A DNA stretch of 45,442 nt from Pantoea stewartii subsp. stewartii (GTDB lineage: Bacteria; Pseudomonadota; Gammaproteobacteria; Enterobacterales; Enterobacteriaceae). Position 1 is the first letter of the stretch. Each line of letters starts with the position of its first letter. The stretch spans positions 1-45,442 of the forward strand of contig NZ_VZPF01000038.1 of the NCBI RefSeq assembly GCF_008801695.1. Direction: 5' to 3'. The position numbers and the translations under genes were made by a program. Below are positions 15,845-24,517 of the stretch, piece by piece. The notes under the pieces are model-generated. The model was not told where the DNA came from. It did no database searches and saw only the letters and a program-made list of their open reading frames with translations.

Positions 15845-17110
15845 TCAGTTTTCTGACGCGGCACGGTAATCCTGATATTGGCGCTGGATAGCAATATGGT
15901 CGGCAACATACTTTGCGTCATGCCACACGCCCCAGATAAACGAGGAGCCGCGGCGCGACTGCCAGGGCAGCCCGAAGAAATAGAGTCCGGACTCTGGGGA
16001 GACGCCGCGTTGATGGAGGGGGCTGTTTTTCTCGTCAAAGGCGTTAACCTTCAGCCAGGTATAATCCGTGGCATAGCCTGTCGCCCAGATGAGCGTCGTG
16101 ATCCCTGCGCGGACCAGATTGAGCGACTGCACGGGATGCGAGACGCTTTCCGGATCGGGCAGAAAGGCGCGTGCGGCCGGATCCTCGGGTAAATTCAGGC
16201 CATGGCGTTCAACCCAGGCATCGGCCGCATCCAGCAGGGATAAATAGTTTTCATCGCCTGCGGCAATGTTTTGCGCCAGATCGGGCTTAAAGGTCACGAC
16301 CTCGCCGGAAAAGCGCTCCGTCAATCCGACCAGGTTGATGCCCTGCTCCGCCAGTTTGCGAAAGTCGACGGTATGCCCGCCGCGCGCGCCGCTGACCGCG
16401 ATGGTGACGTGTTCTTTCCCAGGTTGGCTGGCTGCCGCATCCCACAGGCCAAGGACTCCTAACCACCAGCAAAAGTCCCGGTTGCGATAGCGGCGAGGCG
16501 GACGATCGTGGGGACCAACGGAGAGCCACACGTCTTTTCCTGCACGCTGAAGCTCATCGGCAATCTGCACCCCTGACGAGCCCGCGCCGATAACCAGCAC
16601 ACCACCTTCAGGCAGTTGTTGCGGGTTACGGTAGTCCGCCGAATGTAACTGGGTGAACCGTGTATCCGTGGGCGCAATGGTGGGAATCACAGGCTTCTGA
16701 AAAGGCCCTGTGGCGACGACTACGCGCCGGGCAACGATCGGACCAGCAGAGGTTGAGACGTCGAACCCGCTGCGCCCGACACGCGGTACCACGCTGATGA
16801 CTTCGACGCCCGTTTTGACAGGCGCCTCGATATGCTGCACATACGCTTCAAAATAGTCAGCAATCTGTTCTTTAGGCACAAAGCTGTCAGGATCCTGCCC
16901 CGGAAAAGTCATGCCGGGAAACCGATCGTGCCAGGCCGGGCCGTTGGCGACCAGCGAGTCCCAGCGCCGGGTCCGCCACGCTTCGGCAATACGATTTTTT
17001 TCCAGCACGCAATGCGGAATGCCGAGCCGCCCCAGATGCTCGCTCATGGCGATGCCGGCCTGCCCTGCCCCAATCACCAGGGTATCTGTTTCTTGCTCTG
17101 ATATTGTCAT
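15845..17110 (-). CDS. Flavin-containing monooxygenase (CzcO/YUCCA-like)
   Basis: A 421-residue FAD- and NAD(P)H-binding protein. The first Rossmann motif is GAGQAG at residues 14-19 (FAD) and the second is VIGAGSSGVQIA near 170 (NADPH); WATGYATDY near 350 is the usual ATG motif of this group. The family N-oxidises or S-oxidises small molecules or inserts oxygen Baeyer-Villiger style. It leads the operon monooxygenase, RidA-like, DUF1028, ArgE-like. An oxidation that leaves an imine or hydroxylamine would suit a following Rid protein (inference). No signal peptide; a soluble cytoplasmic enzyme is expected. Confidence 0.85.
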   Translation of the reverse strand: MTISEQETDTLVIGAGQAGIAMSEHLGRLGIPHCVLEKNRIAEAWRTRRWDSLVANGPAWHDRFPGMTFPGQDPDSFVPKEQIADYFEAYVQHIEAPVKTGVEVISVVPRVGRSGFDVSTSAGPIVARRVVVATGPFQKPVIPTIAPTDTRFTQLHSADYRNPQQLPEGGVLVIGAGSSGVQIADELQRAGKDVWLSVGPHDRPPRRYRNRDFCWWLGVLGLWDAAASQPGKEHVTIAVSGARGGHTVDFRKLAEQGINLVGLTERFSGEVVTFKPDLAQNIAAGDENYLSLLDAADAWVERHGLNLPEDPAARAFLPDPESVSHPVQSLNLVRAGITTLIWATGYATDYTWLKVNAFDEKNSPLHQRGVSPESGLYFFGLPWQSRRGSSFIWGVWHDAKYVADHIAIQRQYQDYRAASEN

Positions 17111-17355
17111 TCCATCATCCTCAAGCCCGACGTTTTAATGACGTGTTCCTGACACGCGCCAGCGCCAAGACTATTCGAGGCAGATGAATGGGTAAAATAT
17201 TATAAAGCTAATATCTGAATAAGAAATTAATAAGCAGAAGATACGTGCCCGGTTATTAAAGCCACTCAGCGAATAAAGCGCGAAATTAGCCGATGAGATT
17301 TACCGCAAATACATTTCTTTTTCTTACCAAACAGCACGGTAATTGCGCGGCACTT
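17111..17355 (-). promoter_or_regulatory. AT-rich promoter region of the monooxygenase operon
   Basis: No gene is seen in these 245 bases, which are clearly more AT-rich than their neighbours. On the minus strand a perfect -10 TATAAT lies at 17199-17204, without a good -35 at 17-18 bases, as is common for LysR-activated promoters. LysR 2, encoded upstream on the same strand, would be the likely activator. Confidence 0.45.
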
Positions 17356-18261
17356 TTACACGGTGGGCCCCAACGCACTATTCTGGCAATAGTCCATAAA
17401 AAGTTTTGTCGGTCGAGTCGGTTCATTATGACTTAACCAGGCCATGATTAACGTCGAGGCTTCCATATCATCTTCAATATCAATCTGCGCCAGCTTTTCA
17501 CCGTCATAAGTCACATCAGTGCAGGGGCGGGTGACCAGAACTGAAAACCCCAGCCCTACCATGCAACGCACCATTTCAATGGAGGGCGAACTGTAGGCTA
17601 CCTGCGGGTGGTACCCTTTGCTTTTGAAAATATTGATGAAGTAATTCCTGCTGGGTACCGCATCCAGCAAAATCATAGGTTCCTGACTCAGCTCACGCAG
17701 CGTGACCAGGGATTTTTGTGCCAGTGGATGGTTTACCGGCAGGAGCACGTAAGGTTTATGCGGGGCGTTTAACGTGGTTTTTTGAATGGTGTTATCCAGC
17801 TCAAGATCGTAGAGAAAAGCCAGATCAAAACGTCCGCGATGGAGTCCATGCATCAGTTCATGCTGCTCGCCATCGTACAGTTCAATGGTAATATCCGGAT
17901 AGTGTTTTTTAAACCCGGCTATCAGTTTGGGCATATACAGCGGCGCCGCAGATTCAAAACATCCCACCGCAATCGTGCCTGAAATCAGGGTGTTATCTGC
18001 ACGTGAGTTTTGCTCAAACTCGTGTGTCAGACGTAGCAGCTCCTGCGCCTTTTCGTAAAAACGGCGGCCGCCGGGCGTCAGTGAAACACCTTGTGCGTGA
18101 TGGCGGATGAGCAGTTGCTGATCGAAGGCGTCCTCCAGGTTTTTGATGGAAACGGAAATGGAGGGCTGAGCGATATGCAACTGACGCGAGGCTTCCGCAA
18201 TGCTTTCCGTCTTCACCACGGCGACGAAATATCTGAGCTGTTTAAGTGTAAAGCGACTCAT
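17356..18261 (-). CDS. LysR-family regulator 2
   Basis: A 301-residue LysR-type regulator with the HTH in residues 1-65 (SIAEASRQLHIAQPSISVSIKNLEDAF) and an effector domain from about 90. ATG at 18261 (MSRFTLKQLRYF) has AGAGGT upstream and fits the family start; the frame extends to 18291 without need. It stands between the monooxygenase operon (same strand, downstream) and the ABC/oxygenase/aldolase operon (divergent), so it probably controls both halves of the cassette. Codon use is somewhat more AT-rich than in the hpx genes. Confidence 0.88.
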   Translation of the reverse strand: MSRFTLKQLRYFVAVVKTESIAEASRQLHIAQPSISVSIKNLEDAFDQQLLIRHHAQGVSLTPGGRRFYEKAQELLRLTHEFEQNSRADNTLISGTIAVGCFESAAPLYMPKLIAGFKKHYPDITIELYDGEQHELMHGLHRGRFDLAFLYDLELDNTIQKTTLNAPHKPYVLLPVNHPLAQKSLVTLRELSQEPMILLDAVPSRNYFINIFKSKGYHPQVAYSSPSIEMVRCMVGLGFSVLVTRPCTDVTYDGEKLAQIDIEDDMEASTLIMAWLSHNEPTRPTKLFMDYCQNSALGPTV

Positions 18262-18669
18262 GGTGTTACCTCTGTTTTTTATAGTCAGCAAGACACCTTG
18301 CTTCGTTCCGGCCTAAGCAACACAGCAAATGCTGTGCCACTTACCTGCCCGTTCCACCTGAACGCCGTTTATGTATTACCTGTTTTTTTACGTCTGGCAG
18401 AAACGTAATCATCAAAAAGAAATTGCACCAATAACTCTCACCCTGCGTCGCAATGATCAGCGTGCTGCCCTAAATAAGCGCAAACAGGAAAAGAATACGT
18501 TAATTATTGCCCTGCACTGTTAAAAAGACACCGTTTAAAAAGGGATATAACAGTTGGATAGTTTTTTTAAAATCAGAAGCCAGCAAATTACTAATTGCTA
18601 TCGTTCCCGTCCTGCCGCCATAGTGAATTACAGAATTATTCACCCCTTCTGTTTAATGTGAGCAAGCCC
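18262..18669. other. Gene-free divergent regulatory region between LysR 2 and the ABC operon
   Basis: These 408 bases carry no convincing gene. The DNA is AT-rich, with TTGCACCAAT near 18423 resembling an NtrC half-site and an imperfect palindrome GCAAATTACTAATTGC at 18583-18598, about 70 bases before the ABC gene start, that could bind LysR 2. No sigma-54 promoter with the GG-N10-GC spacing was found here. Confidence 0.4.
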
Positions 18670-20193
18670 ATGACATTTAACTGGAACTATATGTTCAGTC
18701 TGTTTAGCGACGCTACTTTTTGGCTGGCGACATGGACTGTCATCAAACTGAGCCTGCTGACCTGGGGAACGAGCATTATTGCGGGATTTATCCTGGCGCT
18801 GGCCAAGCAGTCGCGCCATCCCTTATTGACGCTGCCGGCCCGGTTTTATATCTGGCTCTTTCGCAGCCTGCCTTTGCTGGTGCTGCTGATCTTTGTTTAT
18901 AACCTGCCTCAGGCATTGCCCGCCACGTCGACGGTACTGAGCGATCCATTCTGGGCAGGATTTATTGCGCTGACCATGTGTGAAAGCGCCTATATCGCAG
19001 AGATTCACCGTGGCGGGCTGCTGGCGATTCCCAAAGGCCAGAGCGAGGCTGCCCGGGCACTGGGATTACGCTATGCAGGCATTCAGTGGCGCATCATTAT
19101 CCCGCAGGCACTGCGTGTGGCCTTACCGGCACTGGCGAATGAATACATCGCGATCGTGAAGCTGACGTCACTGGTCTCTGTTATCTCGCTTACCGAAATT
19201 TTGATGGTCGGCCAGCGACTCTACTCGCAAAACTTTCTGGTCATGGAAACCATGGCGGCAGTGGCCTTCTATTACGTGCTGATCGTTACCGTCTTTGACT
19301 TCCTGCTGAAACAGCTGGAGCGCTATCTGGACGTGACACAACGCCAACCGTCCGGCAAACCTGATGCACATCTTTTCGAACTCGCACAACGCGCAGCGGT
19401 GAATCCTGTCCGTCAGGCGTTTCACGCCAGCGGACCAGCGTTGCAGGCCCTGCGTCTGCACAAGGCTTACAACAATGTTGAAGTGCTGGGCGCCGTTAAC
19501 CTGCAGATCCATCCTGGCGAAGTGGTTTCCGTAATCGGGCCTTCAGGTTCAGGAAAAACCACGCTGATTCGCCTGCTTAATGGTCTGGAGCAGATCGATA
19601 ACGGTGAAATTCGTATTAACGGAAAACCCTTTATTCATCTCAGTCAGCAGGGAGAGCAACGCAAGCCACGCTTCGTTGAGCATGCAGAGCATCGTCTTAA
19701 TATCGGGATGGTCTTTCAGAGCTTTAATTTGTTCAGTCATCTCAGCGTTATGGACAACCTGTTGCTGGCGCCTCGCTATCACAAGCTCGCGCCTGCCGCG
19801 GTATTAAAACAGCAGGCAGCTGCGCTGCTTTTTAAAGTCGGCATGCTCGACCATGCGTGGAAGTACCCTCATCAGCTCTCCGGCGGTCAGCAGCAACGCG
19901 TGGCTATCGCACGTGCCTTGATGATGCGTCCGCAAATCATGCTGTTCGATGAACCCACCTCTGCACTGGATCCCGAAAAAGTGAATGAAGTGCTTCAGGT
20001 CATTGAAGCCCTAGCAAGCGAGGGCATCACCATGGTGATCGTGACTCATGAGATGAACTTCGCCTTCAAGGTGTCTGACCGGATTGTCTTTATGGAAAAA
20101 GGACGCGTGGTCTGTGACGACGCGCCGCAGGCTCTACGCGATGGCCAGCATCCGCGCGTGGAAGCTTTTCTGAAGGATGTCTCGCTGGCGTAA
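18670..20193 (+). CDS. Fused ABC permease-ATPase, amino acid type
   Basis: A 507-residue natural fusion. Residues 1-220 are a HisM/GlnP-type permease with several membrane spans and the coupling loop SEAARALGLRYAGIQWRIIIPQA (about 125-147). After a linker (about 225-258) comes a complete ATPase: Walker A GPSGSGKTT (290-298), Q-loop VFQSFNLFSH, signature LSGGQQQR (403-410), Walker B IMLFDEPT (423-430) and switch His in VTHEMN. A homodimer would give both permease and ATPase pairs. ATG at 18670 starts MTFNWNYMF; an upstream ATG-like extension to 18595 adds only non-family residues. First gene of an operon with the PhyH-like oxygenase, a binding protein and the aldolase-like gene. Confidence 0.88.
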   Translation: MTFNWNYMFSLFSDATFWLATWTVIKLSLLTWGTSIIAGFILALAKQSRHPLLTLPARFYIWLFRSLPLLVLLIFVYNLPQALPATSTVLSDPFWAGFIALTMCESAYIAEIHRGGLLAIPKGQSEAARALGLRYAGIQWRIIIPQALRVALPALANEYIAIVKLTSLVSVISLTEILMVGQRLYSQNFLVMETMAAVAFYYVLIVTVFDFLLKQLERYLDVTQRQPSGKPDAHLFELAQRAAVNPVRQAFHASGPALQALRLHKAYNNVEVLGAVNLQIHPGEVVSVIGPSGSGKTTLIRLLNGLEQIDNGEIRINGKPFIHLSQQGEQRKPRFVEHAEHRLNIGMVFQSFNLFSHLSVMDNLLLAPRYHKLAPAAVLKQQAAALLFKVGMLDHAWKYPHQLSGGQQQRVAIARALMMRPQIMLFDEPTSALDPEKVNEVLQVIEALASEGITMVIVTHEMNFAFKVSDRIVFMEKGRVVCDDAPQALRDGQHPRVEAFLKDVSLA

Positions 20194-20220
20194 CGATGTA
20201 TTAATCACGAGGGCACGACC

Positions 20221-21093
20221 ATGATTGAACAGTGGCAGGTAGATCAGTATCACCAGCAGGGATTTCTGGTAGTTGAAAATGTCCTGACAAGCGATGAAAT
20301 CGCAGCGCTACAACACGACTTTGACCAGTGGGTTGAGGAAAGCCGCAGCCAGAATGCGCCCTGGGGCGATACGCAGGATGGGCGTCCGCGTTTCGATATT
20401 GAGAGCGATCACCGTGCCGATCATCCTTCTTTGCGCCGCGTCAGCTCACCGAACGATATCTCTGCCGCCTATCGCCATGCGGCACTGCAGTCACGTATGG
20501 CGCAGATTGCCGGACAGTTAATCGGGGGCAGCGGTGCACGCTATCATCACAGTAAGATCAACTCGAAACTGCCCCATACCGCAACGAAAGTGGAGTGGCA
20601 CCAGGATTTCCTGTTCACCCCGCACAGCAACGACGATATCGTGACCGCGCTGCTGATGGTCAGTGAGGTCACGCCGGAAAATGGTCCGCTGAACGTGGTG
20701 CCGGGCAGCCATCAGGGGCCGGTTTATTCACACTGGCAGGGTGGCCGCTTTACCGGTGCCGTTGATCCCGCAGTGGTGAAAGAACAGTGCCAGCAGCCTA
20801 CCGCCTGTTTTGGTCCCTCGGGTTCTGTGTGCTTTATGCATACCCGACTGCTGCACGCCTCCAGTCCCAATGAAACCGAATGGCCGCGCACACTGTTTAT
20901 CGCCGTGTACGCCGCTGAAGATGCACTGCCGTTCGGTGAAAACCCGTTACCCAGCCCGGATGCGGGCACGCTGGTTTACGGTCAGGAGAGCGGCATGATC
21001 CGCAGCACCGCAAACGCCTTCCGCCTGCCGCAGAAACCGCGCGGTGCTTCGTTTTTTGTTCAACAGGCCGGTAAAGATCTTGCCAACGTCTGA
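20221..21093 (+). CDS. PhyH-family Fe(II)/2-oxoglutarate dioxygenase
   Basis: A 290-residue phytanoyl-CoA dioxygenase-type protein. The facial triad is His127-x-Asp129 (VEWHQDFLF) and His212 (LLHASSPN), with Arg223 (PRTLF) for 2-oxoglutarate; GPLNVVPGSHQGP is a family signature. Bacterial PhyH proteins hydroxylate small molecules such as ectoine, amino acids or natural-product intermediates rather than phytanoyl-CoA. It begins 27 bases after the fused transporter gene and is followed by the binding-protein gene, so it most likely acts on the imported compound (inference). Confidence 0.87.
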   Translation: MIEQWQVDQYHQQGFLVVENVLTSDEIAALQHDFDQWVEESRSQNAPWGDTQDGRPRFDIESDHRADHPSLRRVSSPNDISAAYRHAALQSRMAQIAGQLIGGSGARYHHSKINSKLPHTATKVEWHQDFLFTPHSNDDIVTALLMVSEVTPENGPLNVVPGSHQGPVYSHWQGGRFTGAVDPAVVKEQCQQPTACFGPSGSVCFMHTRLLHASSPNETEWPRTLFIAVYAAEDALPFGENPLPSPDAGTLVYGQESGMIRSTANAFRLPQKPRGASFFVQQAGKDLANV

Positions 21094-21116
21094 TGGCATT
21101 TTTCAGAGAGAGAATA

Positions 21117-21932
21117 ATGATGAAAACCTACATGTTAAGTCTGCTTGCCGCAGGCGCTGTACTGGCGTCCTTTAACGCCTCAGCCTTTTTACAACCCGGC
21201 AAAATTATCGCCGGATCGGATATGACCTTCTTTCCGTATGAGTACATGAAGGATAATAAACCCGCCGGCTTTGACATTGAGTTTCTTGATGGTCTGGCCA
21301 AAGTGATGGGCCGTCAGGCCGTTAACATTGATACCCGTTTCCCTAACCTGATTACCGGCTTGCAGAGTAACCGGTTTGATATTACTAATTCGTCGATGTA
21401 CATCACCGCCGATCGCATGAAAGTGATCGACATGATTCCCTATCTGAAAAGCGGCGAAGCTATCCTGTCGTTGAAGGGAAGCGATTATCAACCCAAAACG
21501 CCTGAAGATTTCTGCGGCCATAAAATCGGTTCGATGGGCGCCACGTCGTGGTTGCAGCAGTTACACAAACTGTCTGACGACTACTGTGTGAAAAACGGTA
21601 AACCCCCCATCGCGATTAGCGAATATTCGACCGATCCGCAGACAACGCAGGCGATGCTCTCCCATGCGGTCGAAGCACAGATTACCGATGCCGCCGTGGC
21701 GCGTGGTGTGGTGCAAAAGCTGGGCGACCGTATTCAGATTTCCTCCACGACACTTATCTATCCGGTGTTAAACGGTTTTGGCGTGAAGAAGGACAATACG
21801 GAGGTGAAAAAAGCCCTGGTCGCTGCGCTGGCTACCTTCAGTAAAACGCCTGAATATGCCGCGCTGCTCAAAAAATACCATTTTGAAGCGCCAACAGCCG
21901 ACGATCTCAACACCCTGATGCCAAAACCTTAA
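21117..21932 (+). CDS. Periplasmic substrate-binding protein of the second ABC importer
   Basis: A family 3 solute-binding protein of about 271 residues. A signal peptide is plain (MMKTYMLSLLAAGAVLASFNASA-FLQ). Mature motifs: IIAGSDMTFFPYEYM, AGFDIEFLDGLAKVMG and FDITNSSMYITADRMKVIDMIPYLKSG. Two internal Cys residues (DFCGHK, DDYCVKNG) may form a disulfide. ATG codons at 21117 and 21120 both fit the GAGAG RBS; 21117 is given. It completes the importer with the fused permease-ATPase; the PhyH gene sits between the two. The ligand is probably amino-acid-like by family (inference). Confidence 0.87.
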   Translation: MMKTYMLSLLAAGAVLASFNASAFLQPGKIIAGSDMTFFPYEYMKDNKPAGFDIEFLDGLAKVMGRQAVNIDTRFPNLITGLQSNRFDITNSSMYITADRMKVIDMIPYLKSGEAILSLKGSDYQPKTPEDFCGHKIGSMGATSWLQQLHKLSDDYCVKNGKPPIAISEYSTDPQTTQAMLSHAVEAQITDAAVARGVVQKLGDRIQISSTTLIYPVLNGFGVKKDNTEVKKALVAALATFSKTPEYAALLKKYHFEAPTADDLNTLMPKP

Positions 21933-21975
21933 TCTCAAACGCGTGCCCGTCACGCGTTCATTTTCAGGAGGGAAT

Positions 21976-22707
21976 ATGGCGCTTTCTTTTGAAGAGCAGA
22001 CCCGTATCGATCTGGCGGCGGCCTTTCGCATTATTGCCCACCTGGGCATGCATGAGGCGGTAGCGAACCATTTCAGTGCCGCAGTTTCACCGGATGGTAA
22101 GCAGTTTCTGATGAACCCAAAGTGGAAACACTTTTCACGGCTTCGCGCCAGCGACCTGCTGCTGCTTAATGCAGAAGATACCGCCTGTGGAGAGCGGGAC
22201 GATGTAGACGCCACCGCCTGGTCGATCCATGGGCAAATTCATCAGCGGCTGCCAGAAACCCGGGTCGTGATGCATCTGCATCCGGTTTACACCACCAGCG
22301 TCGCCTGTCTGGCGCAGCCACACATTCCGCCTGTCGATCAAAACAGTGCGCGCTACTTCAACCGTATCGCGGTGGATACCCTGTACGGGGGCATGGCAGA
22401 CACTCAGGAGGAAGGCGCCCGACTGGCCAGCCTGCTGACCGATAAGCGTCGTCTGTTGATGGGTAATCACGGCGTTATGGTTACCGCCCAGACGGTGGGC
22501 GAGGCCTATGATGATATCTGGACACTGGAGCGGGCCTGCCAGATTCTGGTCACCGCCTGGTCTACCGGGCAACCGTTGAAGGTGCTGAGCGACGAGGTCG
22601 CGGAAAAAACGGCCCGTGACTGGGAAGGCATCCCCGACTTCTCTCTGCGGCATTTCGAAGAGATGAAGCAGTTGATGATTGAGGCCGATCCCACGTTATG
22701 TGACTGA
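21976..22707 (+). CDS. Class II aldolase/adducin family protein
   Basis: A 243-residue protein of the FucA/AraD/adducin fold. Zinc ligands are visible: His100 and His102 (MHLHPVYTT) and His165 (GNHGVM). The position of the catalytic Glu of fuculose aldolase (SSEW) reads TAW here (Ala81), so ordinary aldol cleavage is uncertain. A very good RBS (AGGAGGG) supports ATG 21976 over the frame opening at 21943. Last gene of the ABC/PhyH operon. A retro-aldol or decarboxylation on the hydroxylated product of the oxygenase would make sense, but this is inference. Confidence 0.82.
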   Translation: MALSFEEQTRIDLAAAFRIIAHLGMHEAVANHFSAAVSPDGKQFLMNPKWKHFSRLRASDLLLLNAEDTACGERDDVDATAWSIHGQIHQRLPETRVVMHLHPVYTTSVACLAQPHIPPVDQNSARYFNRIAVDTLYGGMADTQEEGARLASLLTDKRRLLMGNHGVMVTAQTVGEAYDDIWTLERACQILVTAWSTGQPLKVLSDEVAEKTARDWEGIPDFSLRHFEEMKQLMIEADPTLCD

Positions 22708-22745
22708 GTGGGGCCGTGCGGACGACAATGCCGGAAACCGGGGCA

Positions 22746-22777
22746 GCGCGTGGCGACATCCTTTTGCCGTCACGCGC
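22746..22777. terminator. Possible terminator hairpin between convergent aldolase-like gene and hpxB
   Basis: GCGCGTG (22746-22752) pairs with CACGCGC (22771-22777) around an 18-base loop. No T run follows on either strand, so it would be at best a weak or Rho-assisted terminator. Confidence 0.25.
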
Positions 22778-22791
22778 TTGCCGCCGGGAGA

Positions 22792-23751
22792 TTACGCCTC
22801 TGGCGCGGGGTAGGTTTTTATCCAGTGATCGGCAATCTGCTGCCGGGTGCAAATCCACACATCTTTATGCTGCTGAATGTGGTCGAGGAAATTTTGCAAG
22901 GCGCGGAATTTTCCCGGGCGACCTAACAGGCGGCAGTGCATCCCCACCGACATCATTTTGGGCGCGGTTTCGCCTTCTTCATAAAGCACGTCGAACGTAT
23001 CGCGCAGATAGGTGAAGAACTGCTCTGCGGTATTGAAACCCTGGGGCGAGGCAAAGCGCATATCGTTGCATTCCAGCGTGTAAGGAATGATCAGATGGGG
23101 TTTTACCGTACCGTCCTGACAGGTGACCTGAGTCCAGAATGGCAAATCATCACCATAATAGTCGCTGTCATAACTGAAGCCGCCCTGTTCCACCACCAGC
23201 CGCCGCGTATTGGGGCTGTCGCGTCCGGTGTACCAGCCTGTGGGCGCTTTGCCAAACAGGTCCGTTAACACATCCACCGCCTGCTGCATGTGCTGACGTT
23301 CGGTTTTAGCATCAATGCACTGATAGTGGATCCAGCGCCAGCCGTGGCTGACCACGTCATACTGCGCCTGTTTTATGGCGTCCACGATGTCCGGGTGGCG
23401 CGCCAACGCCATCGCGACGCCAAACACGGTCAGGGGCAGTCCGCGCTTCTGAAACTCATTGTGAATGCGCCAGAAACCGGCGCGGGATCCATACTCGTAC
23501 AGGGATTCCATCGACATATGCCGATCCGGATAACTGGCCGCCCCAACGATGTCAGACAGGAACTGTTCTGAACCCGTGTCGCCGTGCAAAACGTTGTTTT
23601 CTGCCCCTTCCTCATAGTTGAGTGCAAACTGCACCGCGACGCGCGCTTTCTTTGGCCAGCGCGCATGTGGAGGCTTTCCACCGTAACCGATCAGGTCACG
23701 CGGGTAATTCTTATTGAAGCTGTAGGTTTTTTTATCCTGGCTTTCAGTCAT
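22792..23751 (-). CDS. hpxB: Allantoinase (PuuE type, polysaccharide deacetylase fold)
   Basis: Opens the allantoin ring to allantoate. The 319-residue protein is of the PuuE/HpxB kind, related to NodB polysaccharide deacetylases and unrelated to the dihydroorotase-like AllB. Visible family stretches: RDLIGYGGKPPHARWP, FALNYEEGAENN, EYGSRAGFWR, SHGWRWI and MHCRLLGRPGKF. Start codons at 23781, 23760 and 23751 are possible; AGGA nine bases before 23751 (MTESQDKK) favours it. It is 34 bases downstream of hpxA and ends the hpxSAB operon. Its product feeds HpxK, encoded 20 kb away. Confidence 0.92.
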   Translation of the reverse strand: MTESQDKKTYSFNKNYPRDLIGYGGKPPHARWPKKARVAVQFALNYEEGAENNVLHGDTGSEQFLSDIVGAASYPDRHMSMESLYEYGSRAGFWRIHNEFQKRGLPLTVFGVAMALARHPDIVDAIKQAQYDVVSHGWRWIHYQCIDAKTERQHMQQAVDVLTDLFGKAPTGWYTGRDSPNTRRLVVEQGGFSYDSDYYGDDLPFWTQVTCQDGTVKPHLIIPYTLECNDMRFASPQGFNTAEQFFTYLRDTFDVLYEEGETAPKMMSVGMHCRLLGRPGKFRALQNFLDHIQQHKDVWICTRQQIADHWIKTYPAPEA

Positions 23752-23785
23752 CACTTGCATCCTGTCGTTGAACGGGAACATCTGC

Positions 23786-24517
23786 TTAGTTTAGGTGCTG
23801 AAAGACACCTGAGAGCGGTTTATGTAGCGGATAAGCTAAATCGCCTTGTTTACTGGTGCCAAAACCCAGCGCCACCAGCGATTCCACCATCTTAACGGCG
23901 GCGCTGACGCCATCAATCACCGGCATCTCCAGCTCTTTTGTCAGCGACGCGGCCAGCGTTGCCATGCCCCCACAGCCTAAAACAATGGCGCCACAGCCAT
24001 CTTCCCGCTTTGCCTGGATACAGCGCTGGCGCACTTTCTCCTGCGCCACGCCGCTGCCGTCTTCCAGCGCCAGCACGGGTAAATCAATAGCATGTAAAGC
24101 AGCACAATGGTGCGTAAAACCGTACTGCTGAAGTAAATGGCGTGCGATGACCAGCGTGCGGGGCAACGTCGTGACAATTGAAAAACGCGTTGCCACCAAT
24201 GTGGCGGTATGCATGGCCGCCTCCGCGATACCGATGACCGGCCCGCTGGCCAGTTCGCGTGCCGCCAGCAAGCCAGGATCGCCAAAACAGGCAATCACAT
24301 GGCCACTGACGCCCTGCGCTTTGCCGAGCTTCACCTGTTCCAGCACGCCGATCGCCGCTATCGCCTCATCAAAATGCCCTTCAATCGACGGCACGCCCTG
24401 CGAAGGGCAAACGGCAATAATGTCCGTTCCAAGTGCGGCCACCGCGCGGGCCGCATGACCGATGGTTTCGGTCATCGCCTGGCTGGTATTGGGATTGATA
24501 ACCTGAATCAGGCTCAT
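23786..24517 (-). CDS. hpxA: Allantoin racemase (Asp/Glu/hydantoin racemase family)
   Basis: Interconverts R- and S-allantoin so that all allantoin can be used. The 243-residue protein has the two catalytic cysteines of cofactor-free racemases: Cys77 in ACFGDPGL and Cys182 in LGCGGM, at nearly the places known from Klebsiella HpxA. The N-terminus MSLIQVINPNTS is typical of hydantoin racemases. Its start overlaps the hpxS stop by four bases. The flanking GntR regulator and allantoinase match the Klebsiella hpxSAB operon gene for gene. Confidence 0.92.
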   Translation of the reverse strand: MSLIQVINPNTSQAMTETIGHAARAVAALGTDIIAVCPSQGVPSIEGHFDEAIAAIGVLEQVKLGKAQGVSGHVIACFGDPGLLAARELASGPVIGIAEAAMHTATLVATRFSIVTTLPRTLVIARHLLQQYGFTHHCAALHAIDLPVLALEDGSGVAQEKVRQRCIQAKREDGCGAIVLGCGGMATLAASLTKELEMPVIDGVSAAVKMVESLVALGFGTSKQGDLAYPLHKPLSGVFQHLN

